This document shows positions 47,593 through 58,576 of a stretch of 64,000 bases of DNA, in pieces. The position numbers were made by a program, and so were the translations under genes. The notes beneath the pieces are model-generated. The model ran no database searches. It was not told the DNA's origin and saw only the letters and a program-made list of their open reading frames with translations. This stretch comes from Nitzschia sp. DOCU1. Taxonomy: Eukaryota > Bacillariophyta > Bacillariophyceae > Bacillariales > Bacillariaceae. The DNA is taken from positions 1 through 64,000 of the forward strand of contig OX596000.1 of the NCBI GenBank assembly GCA_951394045.1. The letters run 5' to 3'. Each line of letters starts with the position of its first letter. Position 1 is the first letter of the stretch.

Positions 47593-48411
47593 GCCTACGC
47601 GCAACGGGCTAGAGGCACCGGAAGCAGACTGTGGTTCATGTGCTGCTATAGCTATATTTGTGCTGGGAGTCTAGATCTCCTCAAAGTTCCCGATCTTTCT
47701 CGACCGCCCTCGTCCTCGTATGGTGCTTCGATCTCTCGAATTGTAGTTGACGACATATGATATAGATAAAGGAGAACAGACGGACTCAGCGTACACCCTA
47801 CCGCTAATCATTCAAGCGGGGCGACGGCTGTCAAATCGTTGCGACCGTTCGAAATTCTCTCGGGAGCAACAGAATCGTATGGGGGAACTGCTCGTTCTAG
47901 GTTTCTAGGAGGATTTCGTGTGCTATTGGACCGCACCGTTGACCCGGGGGCCGGTGGATTCCTTTTCGACGTTGCTTATTCTGGAACTTTGTGTGTCTGC
48001 ATGCTTTCCATTTGTCGAAATCAGGTCGGGGTGAGGGAGGGATCGTCCTCGTCTAAGAATCATTCCAACCGCCTCAAGGACTCTTGATCAAAATAAAGAG
48101 TATAGTGACCATATCGGTGCTAGCTTTTGCAATAGCTAATACTCATTGTTAATTTTGGTCTAGTAGCGTCGAGTGTTAGCGACACGTCATTTCCACCTGT
48201 AATTGTGGTGTACGTGATATGGATTGGCCAATATCGATGCGGTAAATGGCGGGAAACGGGACGTTCGCCTAATCGCCATGGGAGTGTTCGCCCCCGACGG
48301 ACATTGTGAAAGAAAAAAGATCTTGGGTCATTCATCGTCGCCACAATGGCCGAAGCAGATCCAGAATGTCTTTTCTGTTCCACATCTACTTTATCTGATT
48401 GACAGCAAACG
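47593..48411. other. Intergenic, about 0.8 kb
   Basis: No gene or repeat supported. Short frames on both strands lack coding character. Confidence 0.5.
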
Positions 48412-50298
48412 ATGACAGCAAGTATCGGACCGTCTGGTAGTTTGGATGCTCCAACTGTGGGTTCAGGAGGCCATCCCTCGGTACAGCATCGTAGTAGTGC
48501 AGCCGTGCAAGCCCACTATTGGAAGCCATTACCGTTTTTGAACACTGCTCGACAAGATGCGTGTAGCTGTGTCTTGGATTTGACGCCCACGACACGAGCC
48601 GTAGTGGTAGTGGGGGGTCGAAATGCTGAAAAGCCTAGTTTGTCGAGCGTGGAGTTATTAGAGTGGAATGTGCAACGACGATGGTGGACGTTGCCCTCCC
48701 TCAACATGCCGCGATGCGGCAGCAGTATGGTGGCCTTTGGACGACAACTGTACGTGGTGGGTGGTATCAATGAAGAATCGAGACCACAAGCTAGTATGGA
48801 AACATTTCAAGTCATGAGCAACAGCAACGAATGGACACTGCTCGAATCGACCATGGCTACGGCGCGAATGTATCCTGCTGCCGTAGCGCTTGGAGGCGAT
48901 TTAGAATCGGAAGCTGCGGGGGAATATATCATGGTCATGGGTGGACGAGATCAGACATGGCAAGAACTGGACTCTTGTGAACTGTACAATGCCGATACCA
49001 AGTTGTGGAGTCCATTGCCGAACATGAACACGAAACGATTTGGATGTGCCGCCGTCTATTTGGAAACTCTGCATGCCGTCTTGGCTGTGGGAGGCTATGA
49101 CGGCAGTGAATGGAATACATCGTGTGAACTCTATGATATTGCCAAACAAACTTGGACGGAATGGCCAAGCATGCCAAAAGCAGTACAATTTTGTGCTGCC
49201 ACAATTTTGAAAGGCGGGGATGAAGGCGATGACGAATACGTGGTTGTTCGGGGGAAACCCGTGGAAGGCGAGCAAGCGGGAATTCTTCAATGCTACAATG
49301 TTTCGACTCAGGAATGGGCTGTAATGCCCCCCGTTTCGGATACCATGGGTGCGGCCCTTGCTTCTATCGAATCCACTCGTTTACTCGTCTTGGGGGGAGC
49401 TGCCATGGGCGATGAACTGGAAGCTACAACAGCCTGCCGTTTCTGGATGGCCAATCTGCCCAAATTGTTTGGGCAAACGCTCGAGTCGACGGATAGTGTA
49501 ATACAAGATCCATTTGGAATGGATCAAAGTGAACGCTCTCAACGCTCGCCAGTCCCCAAACCTCCTAAAATGTATCATCGACAAGGCTCCTCCAACATGG
49601 GCGGAAGCACAGAACAAGAAGAAACCACGGTTCATCCATTTTTATTTCCACCCATTTCATCTTCATCGAGTGTCGCATCGACAGCCTCGATGAGTCATTC
49701 GGGAGCCCGCCGCAAGGTGGAACAAGAAGAAATGCTGGACAATTACGGAGCTCAAGTCGTTTATACAGGATTTTTGGCTCAAGAATCCGGTCGCCCCCAC
49801 GGCAAGGGTAAAATGGTATGGACCTTGACGGGCGATATCTATGAAGGCCGTTTTGAACATGGGGCTCGCCAAGGCAAGGGTCACATGCGATATCGCAATG
49901 GCGATGCTTTCGTGGGAAATTTTCTAGAAGATCAACGGGAAGGCGCCGGACGATATCAATATAGAGATGGGCGGGTATATCAAGGCAGTTACGTCGATGA
50001 CATGGCCGAAGATCCACAAGGTATTATGCAATGGAAAGATGGAACCAAGTATGTGGGGCAGTTTTCCAAAGCGAAGCGAACCGGAAAGGGAAAGATTACT
50101 TTTAAGAGTAATGTCGAGTACGAGGGCGATTTTGTAAATGGCAAATATCATGGCGTTGGCGTGTGCCGGTTTTCCGATGGCAGTGTATATTCAGGGCAAT
50201 GGAGCCGAGGAATGGCTCACGGCCAAGGCAAATTGGTGGATGCCGGAGGCAATGTCGTGCACGATGGCAAATGGGTCAATGATAGCCCGGCAGTTTAA
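48412..50298 (+). CDS. Kelch-MORN fusion protein
   Basis: 628 aa, one exon. Residues about 35-340 form a Kelch propeller of roughly six blades, with repeated VVVVGGRN, LYVVGGINE, IMVMGGRDQ, LAVGGYDGS and LLVLGGAAM strands followed by W-x-LPxM-type turns (WSPLPNMNTKR, WTEWPSMPKA). A Ser/Pro/Gln linker (about 350-445) leads to seven MORN repeats and a partial eighth (YEGRFEHGARQGKGHMRYRNG, split here as YEGRFEHGARQ and GKGHMRYRNG; then YVGQFSKAKRTGKGKI, YEGDFVNGKYHGVGVCRF). Kelch domains bind proteins; MORN repeats bind membranes or partner proteins and often act as rigid spacers. A cytoskeletal or membrane-tethered adaptor is inferred. The start is the first ATG, context AACGATGAC. Confidence 0.88.
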   Translation: MTASIGPSGSLDAPTVGSGGHPSVQHRSSAAVQAHYWKPLPFLNTARQDACSCVLDLTPTTRAVVVVGGRNAEKPSLSSVELLEWNVQRRWWTLPSLNMPRCGSSMVAFGRQLYVVGGINEESRPQASMETFQVMSNSNEWTLLESTMATARMYPAAVALGGDLESEAAGEYIMVMGGRDQTWQELDSCELYNADTKLWSPLPNMNTKRFGCAAVYLETLHAVLAVGGYDGSEWNTSCELYDIAKQTWTEWPSMPKAVQFCAATILKGGDEGDDEYVVVRGKPVEGEQAGILQCYNVSTQEWAVMPPVSDTMGAALASIESTRLLVLGGAAMGDELEATTACRFWMANLPKLFGQTLESTDSVIQDPFGMDQSERSQRSPVPKPPKMYHRQGSSNMGGSTEQEETTVHPFLFPPISSSSSVASTASMSHSGARRKVEQEEMLDNYGAQVVYTGFLAQESGRPHGKGKMVWTLTGDIYEGRFEHGARQGKGHMRYRNGDAFVGNFLEDQREGAGRYQYRDGRVYQGSYVDDMAEDPQGIMQWKDGTKYVGQFSKAKRTGKGKITFKSNVEYEGDFVNGKYHGVGVCRFSDGSVYSGQWSRGMAHGQGKLVDAGGNVVHDGKWVNDSPAV

Positions 50299-50395
50299 AT
50301 AGGATTGGAATAGGAAACGTGCGACTTTAACTAACTAATGATAGCCCGTCGGTTTGAATAGGAATGGAATCGGTAACGTGCGTCGTCAACTAACT
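50278..50395. repeat. Diverged 59-bp tandem repeat over the Kelch-MORN stop
   Basis: AATGATAGCCCG...TAACTAACT occurs at 50278 and again at 50337 with about ten differences. The first unit contains the last codons and TAA of the gene; the second lies in the 3' flank. Confidence 0.75.
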
Positions 50396-50793
50396 AACTA
50401 GCTCTAGATAGATAGAACGACTGGCTATTTTTCCTTTTCTGCATTGCTCGCTACGAATGAAGTGTTTCGGCTCGCTTGGCTTGGGTTAGTTATCTTGCCA
50501 CGAGGCTTAGGGATTCAGAACGAAGGGGCAGAGTTTCATTTTGTCCACCCAGAAGTCCTCGGAAGATGCTATCTAGTAAGTACATCCTGGCAAGGGTTAG
50601 CTATCTCTAGCAATCAAGGCCTACCAGTAGATGGATTCGTCGCGGGGTGTCCGCCAAAGATCGCGATCCTTTGCGGACGATGCATGTTTTGCCTTTACGG
50701 GTTCTCTACCGCCGCGCGCGGTGTATTCCACCGTTTCGCTTCGACTCGCCGGATCTTTGTACCTGGTACGGCATGATTGGTTCGTATTTCTCC
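50396..50793. other. Left flank of the tandem element array
   Basis: No gene with confidence. On the minus strand the frame from about 50793 to a stop at 50621 is open and lines up in frame with an open frame on the far side of the array (see the split-frame entry). Confidence 0.4.
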
Positions 50794-50801
50794 CAAAAAA
50801 G
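50794..50801. repeat. Target site duplication, left
   Basis: CAAAAAAG, repeated at 56972-56979 on the other side of the four-element array. If the element is taken to begin GGGCC, the duplication would be AAAAAA. Confidence 0.7.
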
Positions 50802-52339
50802 GGCCAACCGTCGGCCACGTAGCCAGCACTTGATAGGGTTCTGACAGAACTACGCTGTTTCCGTCCAAAAGAGCCCATTTTTCGTGTTATTTTTGGAATA
50901 AAATGATAGTGTATAGGAATAAAATGATAGTGTAAAGGAATAAACTGATAGTGTATTGACACAAAGGGGCCGGAAGTGCGAAATTAAAAAATATATTACC
51001 AAAACCTGCCTCGTTTAGCCACAAGAAATGCCGCAAATCCAAAAACTCTTAACACGAAACATCGCGCGAAAAGCTTCCAAAACAGCCTAAAAGAGGCGGG
51101 TTGGGCATTTCGCAACTAGATTTAGCTATAGAATGACTACGGTATTGAGATTTGGAGGATAAATACTTCACTACCATAGCCCGGCGCTGTCAGGTTTATA
51201 AGTGCGTAGCAATCAATCTCGGCTACTTAGTAATCTCGTAATATTAGTGATTGTCGTGTGATAAGTGCACTGTATGATACGATCAAAATCGATATCACAT
51301 CACACTTCGTCATGCTATTCCTATTCTAAGACGTTCCTACGTTTAGAGGTCTACAAAAAATAACTATTTGATTATAATTTGTCCTCTATTGGGTTCTCAA
51401 AGTTGTTTTTGTTGTTCACTCATCCCAACCTCTCTGACTGCCCCAATAGTACGAGTCGTTCTACATGAAAAGCGGGATGTATTCTTCAAACCACTTGTAG
51501 TATTCGCGACATAGGAGTAGTGGAAGACTACCACCACCCTAGGAACCCCGCCGGAATGATTGAAGAACATTTTTTTCGAAAATTGACCATCCTCTAACGA
51601 CACGGTCGTAGACTTTCCAGAGCATCCCGCTAAGAGCCGACGACGGTACCACCAAGATGGTTGATTGTAGAGTCCAATGCCTTGCCATCATCTCAAGTGT
51701 CCTTGCAATCCATTGGAAAACCCGAGGCGGCCTCGTAAGGGCATCTGAGGATGATAAGAGGAGCCAAAAGACAAAGATGCAATACAAATAAAGGCGGCGT
51801 TAGCGTCACGAATGAGAGCTTTACAAAAGATCCAAAACAATAGACGTCTCTATAATAACATGAATGATAACTTACCTGGTTTGTTCCTTCTGAATCGTCC
51901 TCTACCGAATGATAGCCGCGTCAACAGCCTCGTTGGCCTGCGAGGAATTTATGTCAAATCCTTTCCTCGAGTAATTAGAACCGATCTCCGCCAAAACGAG
52001 CTCCAATATCCAGAGAAGCGGCTCAAATAGGCTTCGATGAGTGGTTGAGCGACTGCAACAAACGGCGGTAACAAATACTTACTACAGCTCTTGCAATCGT
52101 CGACGCCGTCATTGTGTTTTTGTGGCCGAAAGATCCGCACTCATACTGTGTGGTGGCACGCCGAAATGGGCGCAAGTTGGCAAGCCATTTTTTGCCTAGC
52201 AATATTTGTCGTTAAAATACATTGTTTGGTAGTATTTAGGCTCATTTACAGGCGGTCGTTTGGTTTCGATTTCTTTTCCTTCTTTTTCCCCCTTTTTTCT
52301 TCATAAAATTTGAGCTGGCTACGTGGGGGGGGGTATGCC
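50802..52339. mobile_element. TIR element unit 1
   Basis: 1538 bp. Includes a 21-bp direct repeat three times at 50895-50957 (GGAATAAAATGATAGTGTATA and variants), located about 95 bp inside the left end. A TTTTCC-rich tract precedes the right TIR. Confidence 0.85.
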
Positions 52340-52345
52340 AAAAAG

Positions 52346-53883
52346 GGCCAACCGTCGGCCACGTAGCCAGCACTTGATAGGGTTCTGACAGAACTACGCT
52401 GTTTCCGTCCAAAAGAGCCCATTTTTCGTGTTATTTTTGGAATAAAATGATAGTGTATAGGAATAAAATGATAGTGTAAAGGAATAAACTGATAGTGTAT
52501 TGACACAAAGGGGCCGGAAGTGCGAAATTAAAAAATATATTACCAAAACCTGCCTCGTTTAGCCACAAGAAATGCCGCAAATCCAAAAACTCTTAACACG
52601 AAACATCGCGCGAAAAGCTTCCAAAACAGCCTAAAAGAGGCGGGTTGGGCATTTCGCAACTAGATTTAGCTATAGAATGACTACGGTATTGAGATTTGGA
52701 GGATAAATACTTCACTACCATAGCCCGGCGCTGTCAGGTTTATAAGTGCGTAGCAATCAATCTCGGCTACTTAGTAATCTCGTAATATTAGTGATTGTCG
52801 TGTGATAAGTGCACTGTATGATACGATCAAAATCGATATCACATCACACTTCGTCATGCTATTCCTATTCTAAGACGTTCCTACGTTTAGAGGTCTACAA
52901 AAAATAACTATTTGATTATAATTTGTCCTCTATTGGGTTCTCAAAGTTGTTTTTGTTGTTCACTCATCCCAACCTCTCTGACTGCCCCAATAGTACGAGT
53001 CGTTCTACATGAAAAGCGGGATGTATTCTTCAAACCACTTGTAGTATTCGCGACATAGGAGTAGTGGAAGACTACCACCACCCTAGGAACCCCGCCGGAA
53101 TGATTGAAGAACATTTTTTTCGAAAATTGACCATCCTCTAACGACACGGTCGTAGACTTTCCAGAGCATCCCGCTAAGAGCCGACGACGGTACCACCAAG
53201 ATGGTTGATTGTAGAGTCCAATGCCTTGCCATCATCTCAAGTGTCCTTGCAATCCATTGGAAAACCCGAGGCGGCCTCGTAAGGGCATCTGAGGATGATA
53301 AGAGGAGCCAAAAGACAAAGATGCAATACAAATAAAGGCGGCGTTAGCGTCACGAATGAGAGCTTTACAAAAGATCCAAAACAATAGACGTCTCTATAAT
53401 AACATGAATGATAACTTACCTGGTTTGTTCCTTCTGAATCGTCCTCTACCGAATGATAGCCGCGTCAACAGCCTCGTTGGCCTGCGAGGAATTTATGTCA
53501 AATCCTTTCCTCGAGTAATTAGAACCGATCTCCGCCAAAACGAGCTCCAATATCCAGAGAAGCGGCTCAAATAGGCTTCGATGAGTGGTTGAGCGACTGC
53601 AACAAACGGCGGTAACAAATACTTACTACAGCTCTTGCAATCGTCGACGCCGTCATTGTGTTTTTGTGGCCGAAAGATCCGCACTCATACTGTGTGGTGG
53701 CACGCCGAAATGGGCGCAAGTTGGCAAGCCATTTTTTGCCTAGCAATATTTGTCGTTAAAATACATTGTTTGGTAGTATTTAGGCTCATTTACAGGCGGT
53801 CGTTTGGTTTCGATTTCTTTTCCTTCTTTTTCCCCCTTTTTTCTTCATAAAATTTGAGCTGGCTACGTGGGGGGGGGTATGCC
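52346..53883. mobile_element. TIR element unit 2
   Basis: Same as unit 1 as far as read; joined to it by AAAAAG (52340-52345). Confidence 0.85.
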
Positions 53884-53889
53884 AAAAAG

Positions 53890-55427
53890 GGCCAACCGTC
53901 GGCCACGTAGCCAGCACTTGATAGGGTTCTGACAGAACTACGCTGTTTCCGTCCAAAAGAGCCCATTTTTCGTGTTATTTTTGGAATAAAATGATAGTGT
54001 ATAGGAATAAAATGATAGTGTAAAGGAATAAACTGATAGTGTATTGACACAAAGGGGCCGGAAGTGCGAAATTAAAAAATATATTACCAAAACCTGCCTC
54101 GTTTAGCCACAAGAAATGCCGCAAATCCAAAAACTCTTAACACGAAACATCGCGCGAAAAGCTTCCAAAACAGCCTAAAAGAGGCGGGTTGGGCATTTCG
54201 CAACTAGATTTAGCTATAGAATGACTACGGTATTGAGATTTGGAGGATAAATACTTCACTACCATAGCCCGGCGCTGTCAGGTTTATAAGTGCGTAGCAA
54301 TCAATCTCGGCTACTTAGTAATCTCGTAATATTAGTGATTGTCGTGTGATAAGTGCACTGTATGATACGATCAAAATCGATATCACATCACACTTCGTCA
54401 TGCTATTCCTATTCTAAGACGTTCCTACGTTTAGAGGTCTACAAAAAATAACTATTTGATTATAATTTGTCCTCTATTGGGTTCTCAAAGTTGTTTTTGT
54501 TGCTCACTCATCCCAACCTCTCTGACTGCCCCAATAGTACGAGTCGTTCTACATGAAAAGCGGGATGTATTCTTCAAACCACTTGTAGTATTCGCGACAT
54601 AGGAGTAGTGGAAGACTACCACCACCCTAGGAACCCCGCCGGAATGATTGAAGAACATTTTTTTCGAAAATTGACCATCCTCTAACGACACGGTCGTAGA
54701 CTTTCCAGAGCATCCCGCTAAGAGCCGACGACGGTACCACCAAGATGGTTGATTGTAGAGTCCAATGCCTTGCCATCATCTCAAGTGTCCTTGCAATCCA
54801 TTGGAAAACCCGAGGCGGCCTCGTAAGGGCATCTGAGGATGATAAGAGGAGCCAAAAGACAAAGATGCAATACAAATAAAGGCGGCGTTAGCGTCACGAA
54901 TGAGAGCTTTACAAAAGATCCAAAACAATAGACGTCTCTATAATAACATGAATGATAACTTACCTGGTTTGTTCCTTCTGAATCGTCCTCTACCGAATGA
55001 TAGCTGCGTCAACAGCCTCGTTGGCCTGCGAGGAATTTATGTCAAATCCTTTCCTCGAGTAATTAGAACCGATCTCCGCCAAAACGAGCTCCAATATCCA
55101 GAGAAGCGGCTCAAATAGGCTTCGATGAGTGGTTGAGCGACTGCAACAAACGGCGGTAACAAATACTTACTACAGCTCTTGCAATCGTCGACGCCGTCAT
55201 TGTGTTTTTGTGGCCGAAAGATCCGCACTCATACTGTGTGGTGGCACGCCGAAATGGGCGCAAGTTGGCAAGCCATTTTTTGCCTAGCAATATTTGTCGT
55301 TAAAATACATTGTTTGGTAGTATTTAGGCTCATTTACAGGCGGTCGTTTGGTTTCGATTTCTTTTCCTTCTTTTTCCCCCTTTTTTCTTCATAAAATTTG
55401 AGCTGGCTACGTGGGGGGGGGTATGCC
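53890..55427. mobile_element. TIR element unit 3
   Basis: Differs from the other units by C for T near 54502 (GTTGCTCACTC) and T for C near 55004 (GATAGCTGCG). These private changes argue that at least this unit is a separate physical copy. Confidence 0.85.
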
Positions 55428-55433
55428 AAAAAG

Positions 55434-56971
55434 GGCCAACCGTCGGCCACGTAGCCAGCACTTGATAGGGTTCTGACAGAACTACGCTGTTTCCGTCCAA
55501 AAGAGCCCATTTTTCGTGTTATTTTTGGAATAAAATGATAGTGTATAGGAATAAAATGATAGTGTAAAGGAATAAACTGATAGTGTATTGACACAAAGGG
55601 GCCGGAAGTGCGAAATTAAAAAATATATTACCAAAACCTGCCTCGTTTAGCCACAAGAAATGCCGCAAATCCAAAAACTCTTAACACGAAACATCGCGCG
55701 AAAAGCTTCCAAAACAGCCTAAAAGAGGCGGGTTGGGCATTTCGCAACTAGATTTAGCTATAGAATGACTACGGTATTGAGATTTGGAGGATAAATACTT
55801 CACTACCATAGCCCGGCGCTGTCAGGTTTATAAGTGCGTAGCAATCAATCTCGGCTACTTAGTAATCTCGTAATATTAGTGATTGTCGTGTGATAAGTGC
55901 ACTGTATGATACGATCAAAATCGATATCACATCACACTTCGTCATGCTATTCCTATTCTAAGACGTTCCTACGTTTAGAGGTCTACAAAAAATAACTATT
56001 TGATTATAATTTGTCCTCTATTGGGTTCTCAAAGTTGTTTTTGTTGTTCACTCATCCCAACCTCTCTGACTGCCCCAATAGTACGAGTCGTTCTACATGA
56101 AAAGCGGGATGTATTCTTCAAACCACTTGTAGTATTCGCGACATAGGAGTAGTGGAAGACTACCACCACCCTAGGAACCCCGCCGGAATGATTGAAGAAC
56201 ATTTTTTTCGAAAATTGACCATCCTCTAACGACACGGTCGTAGACTTTCCAGAGCATCCCGCTAAGAGCCGACGACGGTACCACCAAGATGGTTGATTGT
56301 AGAGTCCAATGCCTTGCCATCATCTCAAGTGTCCTTGCAATCCATTGGAAAACCCGAGGCGGCCTCGTAAGGGCATCTGAGGATGATAAGAGGAGCCAAA
56401 AGACAAAGATGCAATACAAATAAAGGCGGCGTTAGCGTCACGAATGAGAGCTTTACAAAAGATCCAAAACAATAGACGTCTCTATAATAACATGAATGAT
56501 AACTTACCTGGTTTGTTCCTTCTGAATCGTCCTCTACCGAATGATAGCCGCGTCAACAGCCTCGTTGGCCTGCGAGGAATTTATGTCAAATCCTTTCCTC
56601 GAGTAATTAGAACCGATCTCCGCCAAAACGAGCTCCAATATCCAGAGAAGCGGCTCAAATAGGCTTCGATGAGTGGTTGAGCGACTGCAACAAACGGCGG
56701 TAACAAATACTTACTACAGCTCTTGCAATCGTCGACGCCGTCATTGTGTTTTTGTGGCCGAAAGATCCGCACTCATACTGTGTGGTGGCACGCCGAAATG
56801 GGCGCAAGTTGGCAAGCCATTTTTTGCCTAGCAATATTTGTCGTTAAAATACATTGTTTGGTAGTATTTAGGCTCATTTACAGGCGGTCGTTTGGTTTCG
56901 ATTTCTTTTCCTTCTTTTTCCCCCTTTTTTCTTCATAAAATTTGAGCTGGCTACGTGGGGGGGGGTATGCC
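55434..56971. mobile_element. TIR element unit 4
   Basis: Same as unit 1 as far as read. Its right end is GGGGGGGGGTATGCC, followed by the second target duplication. Confidence 0.85.
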
Positions 56972-56979
56972 CAAAAAAG
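56972..56979. repeat. Target site duplication, right
   Basis: CAAAAAAG, matching 50794-50801. Confidence 0.7.
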
Positions 56980-57343
56980 TGTCGGAACCATCTGTTCCTT
57001 CCTTTATCATATGCCGCTGAGGCATACGTCAGTTCAACGCTAGCCTGGGAGCCACACAATGATTTTGTGCGAGGGGTGCAGACCACGCACGTACTTGAGG
57101 CGTAGCTTATGGTAGGAATTTGATCGTAGAGTTCCACGTGCGACTCCACCTCATCGATGAAAAGACACCGCAAGCGGCAAGCACAAGTGCGGGCGGCGAG
57201 GCCCAACAACGAGTGATGAATCATCACCGATCGCTCACATACATCACACAACCACATACAAGAGCAAAACGTATCCAGAGGACAAACTCTCCAATTCCTC
57301 TCATTCTTCAGCCATCATCCAACCCATCACAACTTATTTCAAC

Positions 57344-57730
57344 ATGTCTAATCTTCGACTAAGACTATCGCTAGTGGCCCTTTTCCTAGTGGCAATGGCA
57401 TCCGCTTACACCCCTGTGAATAGCAGCAATAACGGAAGATTCTCGACTGGCGCTTCTCGAAAGAATCAATGGACCATGCCCCCGTCGAGTCCTACCTCTC
57501 AAACAGCCCCCATGATTGCACAAAAGATGCTGAAGACAGTCGGCACCGAGCAAGAACGAGGTGCTGGCTGGCGTCTATCCAACAGCGTTCTAGCTAGCTG
57601 TGATACGCTTCCCAGCTTTCCCACAGCTCACGGGATCCTGAGCCCTGAAACTGTTTCTAGAATGGACGAGATGACCAGCAATGGACCAAAGAACGAAGCT
57701 GTTGCTACATTCCTCAAGACGTATCGTTAA
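57344..57730 (+). CDS. Small secreted or plastid-targeted protein, 128 aa
   Basis: Family not recognised. A clear signal peptide (LRLRLSLVALFLVAMASA) ends at ASA-YTPV. In diatoms a signal peptide with an ASA-F/Y/W junction can direct import into the plastid, and the following Ser/Asn/Arg-rich stretch (SSNNGRFSTGASRKNQW) looks like a transit peptide; plain secretion is the alternative. The mature part has one Cys and a helical C-terminus (SRMDEMTSNGPKNEAVATFL). Start context is ACATGT after a C/A-rich leader. It lies 364 bp right of the TIR array, whose insertion may have altered its upstream region. Confidence 0.72.
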   Translation: MSNLRLRLSLVALFLVAMASAYTPVNSSNNGRFSTGASRKNQWTMPPSSPTSQTAPMIAQKMLKTVGTEQERGAGWRLSNSVLASCDTLPSFPTAHGILSPETVSRMDEMTSNGPKNEAVATFLKTYR

Positions 57731-58576
57731 CATGGACCCATGTCATGCCTGGGCATGCTGTCTGATCCTGATATCTTGCCCCACCTTACCAAGGCTATGC
57801 GCGATATTGCCGTATAACCAGGCAACCACCATTCCGTGCACATTAATTCGTACACCCCGACTACATCTGCTACTCTCCTGCCCTTGGCTCGACGCTATTA
57901 CTACCAACGGGCCATTGTCTTAACGTTCCAAAGAGGTCAACGACTTGACCTCTTCCGCTACACTGGTTAACCATACCAGAGAAGTCCCTGGTTCCCCTAT
58001 TGAGAACCCTGACTTTTCGGCACTATCGTGCCATCCAATACAACTACAACGCTACTATTGGAACTACTATAACACTAGGAGAATGAATTTAATCGATTCC
58101 TTTTACAAATTCAAATTACAATAGCTTCATTTCTAACAGACACAAGATCCATTCTCACTCCTTGGGGTGTTGCATGGAAATAGATCGTGATGTGTTGAAG
58201 GGGGAAACGCACGCAGCTGCAGTCGGTTGTCCAATCACAAACGTCAGAGTTTGACTGGTTGCAGCACGTTGATCGGGTGCGCTGGCCTAAAATTCGCCAA
58301 TTTTTGCTCCCAAGACCCAGTCGACTAAACAATCTGCTATGGCAAGCCATGGGTTGGCACACAAGGCGAGCCAATAGCTACAGTAGGGTTCGCAGACCAT
58401 CAATCCACGAGGTCTCGCAAGCATTTTCGAGGTCTGACTCAGTCATTCGACGTCATCGGCATGATCTTGGATCGGCAATGGCGGCTTTTGACCTTTCGAG
58501 GAGTATCCTTTCTCATTGTATTATTGCATCAGGCAACTACTATCAACTCTAGATTATCTTGTCCATTATCGCTACC
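57731..58576. other. Intergenic, about 0.85 kb
   Basis: No gene supported; the frame at 57681-57923 is a shadow continuing past the previous stop. No repeats seen. Confidence 0.5.

Larger units (their letters stand above)
50802..56971. mobile_element. Tandem array of four 1538-bp TIR elements
   Basis: Four units, 50802-52339, 52346-53883, 53890-55427 and 55434-56971, are joined by AAAAAG spacers (period 1544). Each unit starts GGCCAACCGTCGGCCACGTA and ends in the imperfect inverse, giving a 26-bp terminal inverted repeat with 20 matches and a perfect 13-bp inner part, CCACGTAGCCAGC. Units look the same except unit 3, which has two base changes (near 54502 and 55004). No transposase was recognised; the longest frames are 68-86 codons, so the element is probably non-autonomous. 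Superfamily unknown; an 8-bp duplication with GG ends would fit Merlin- or hAT-like elements loosely. Confidence 0.85.
50621..57257 (-). other. Possible split reading frame interrupted by the TIR array
   Basis: Reading on the minus strand, the frame from 57257 to 56980 (about 93 codons, ending RNRWFRHFF) continues in the same phase from 50793 to the stop at 50621 (starting GRNTNQSCRTRYKDP) when the array and one target copy are left out. Joint length would be about 150 codons. No family recognised, and its start lies close to the divergent gene at 57344, so it may be chance. Confidence 0.35.

Noticed and set aside
50444..50776. 110-codon plus-strand frame left of the TIR array
   Set aside because: No signal, domain or repeat; overlaps the minus-strand split frame and is equally likely to be chance.
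51397..52306. Short frames of 68-82 codons inside each TIR element as transposase pieces
   Set aside because: No DDE or other transposase motif seen, and they overlap on both strands; not supported as genes.
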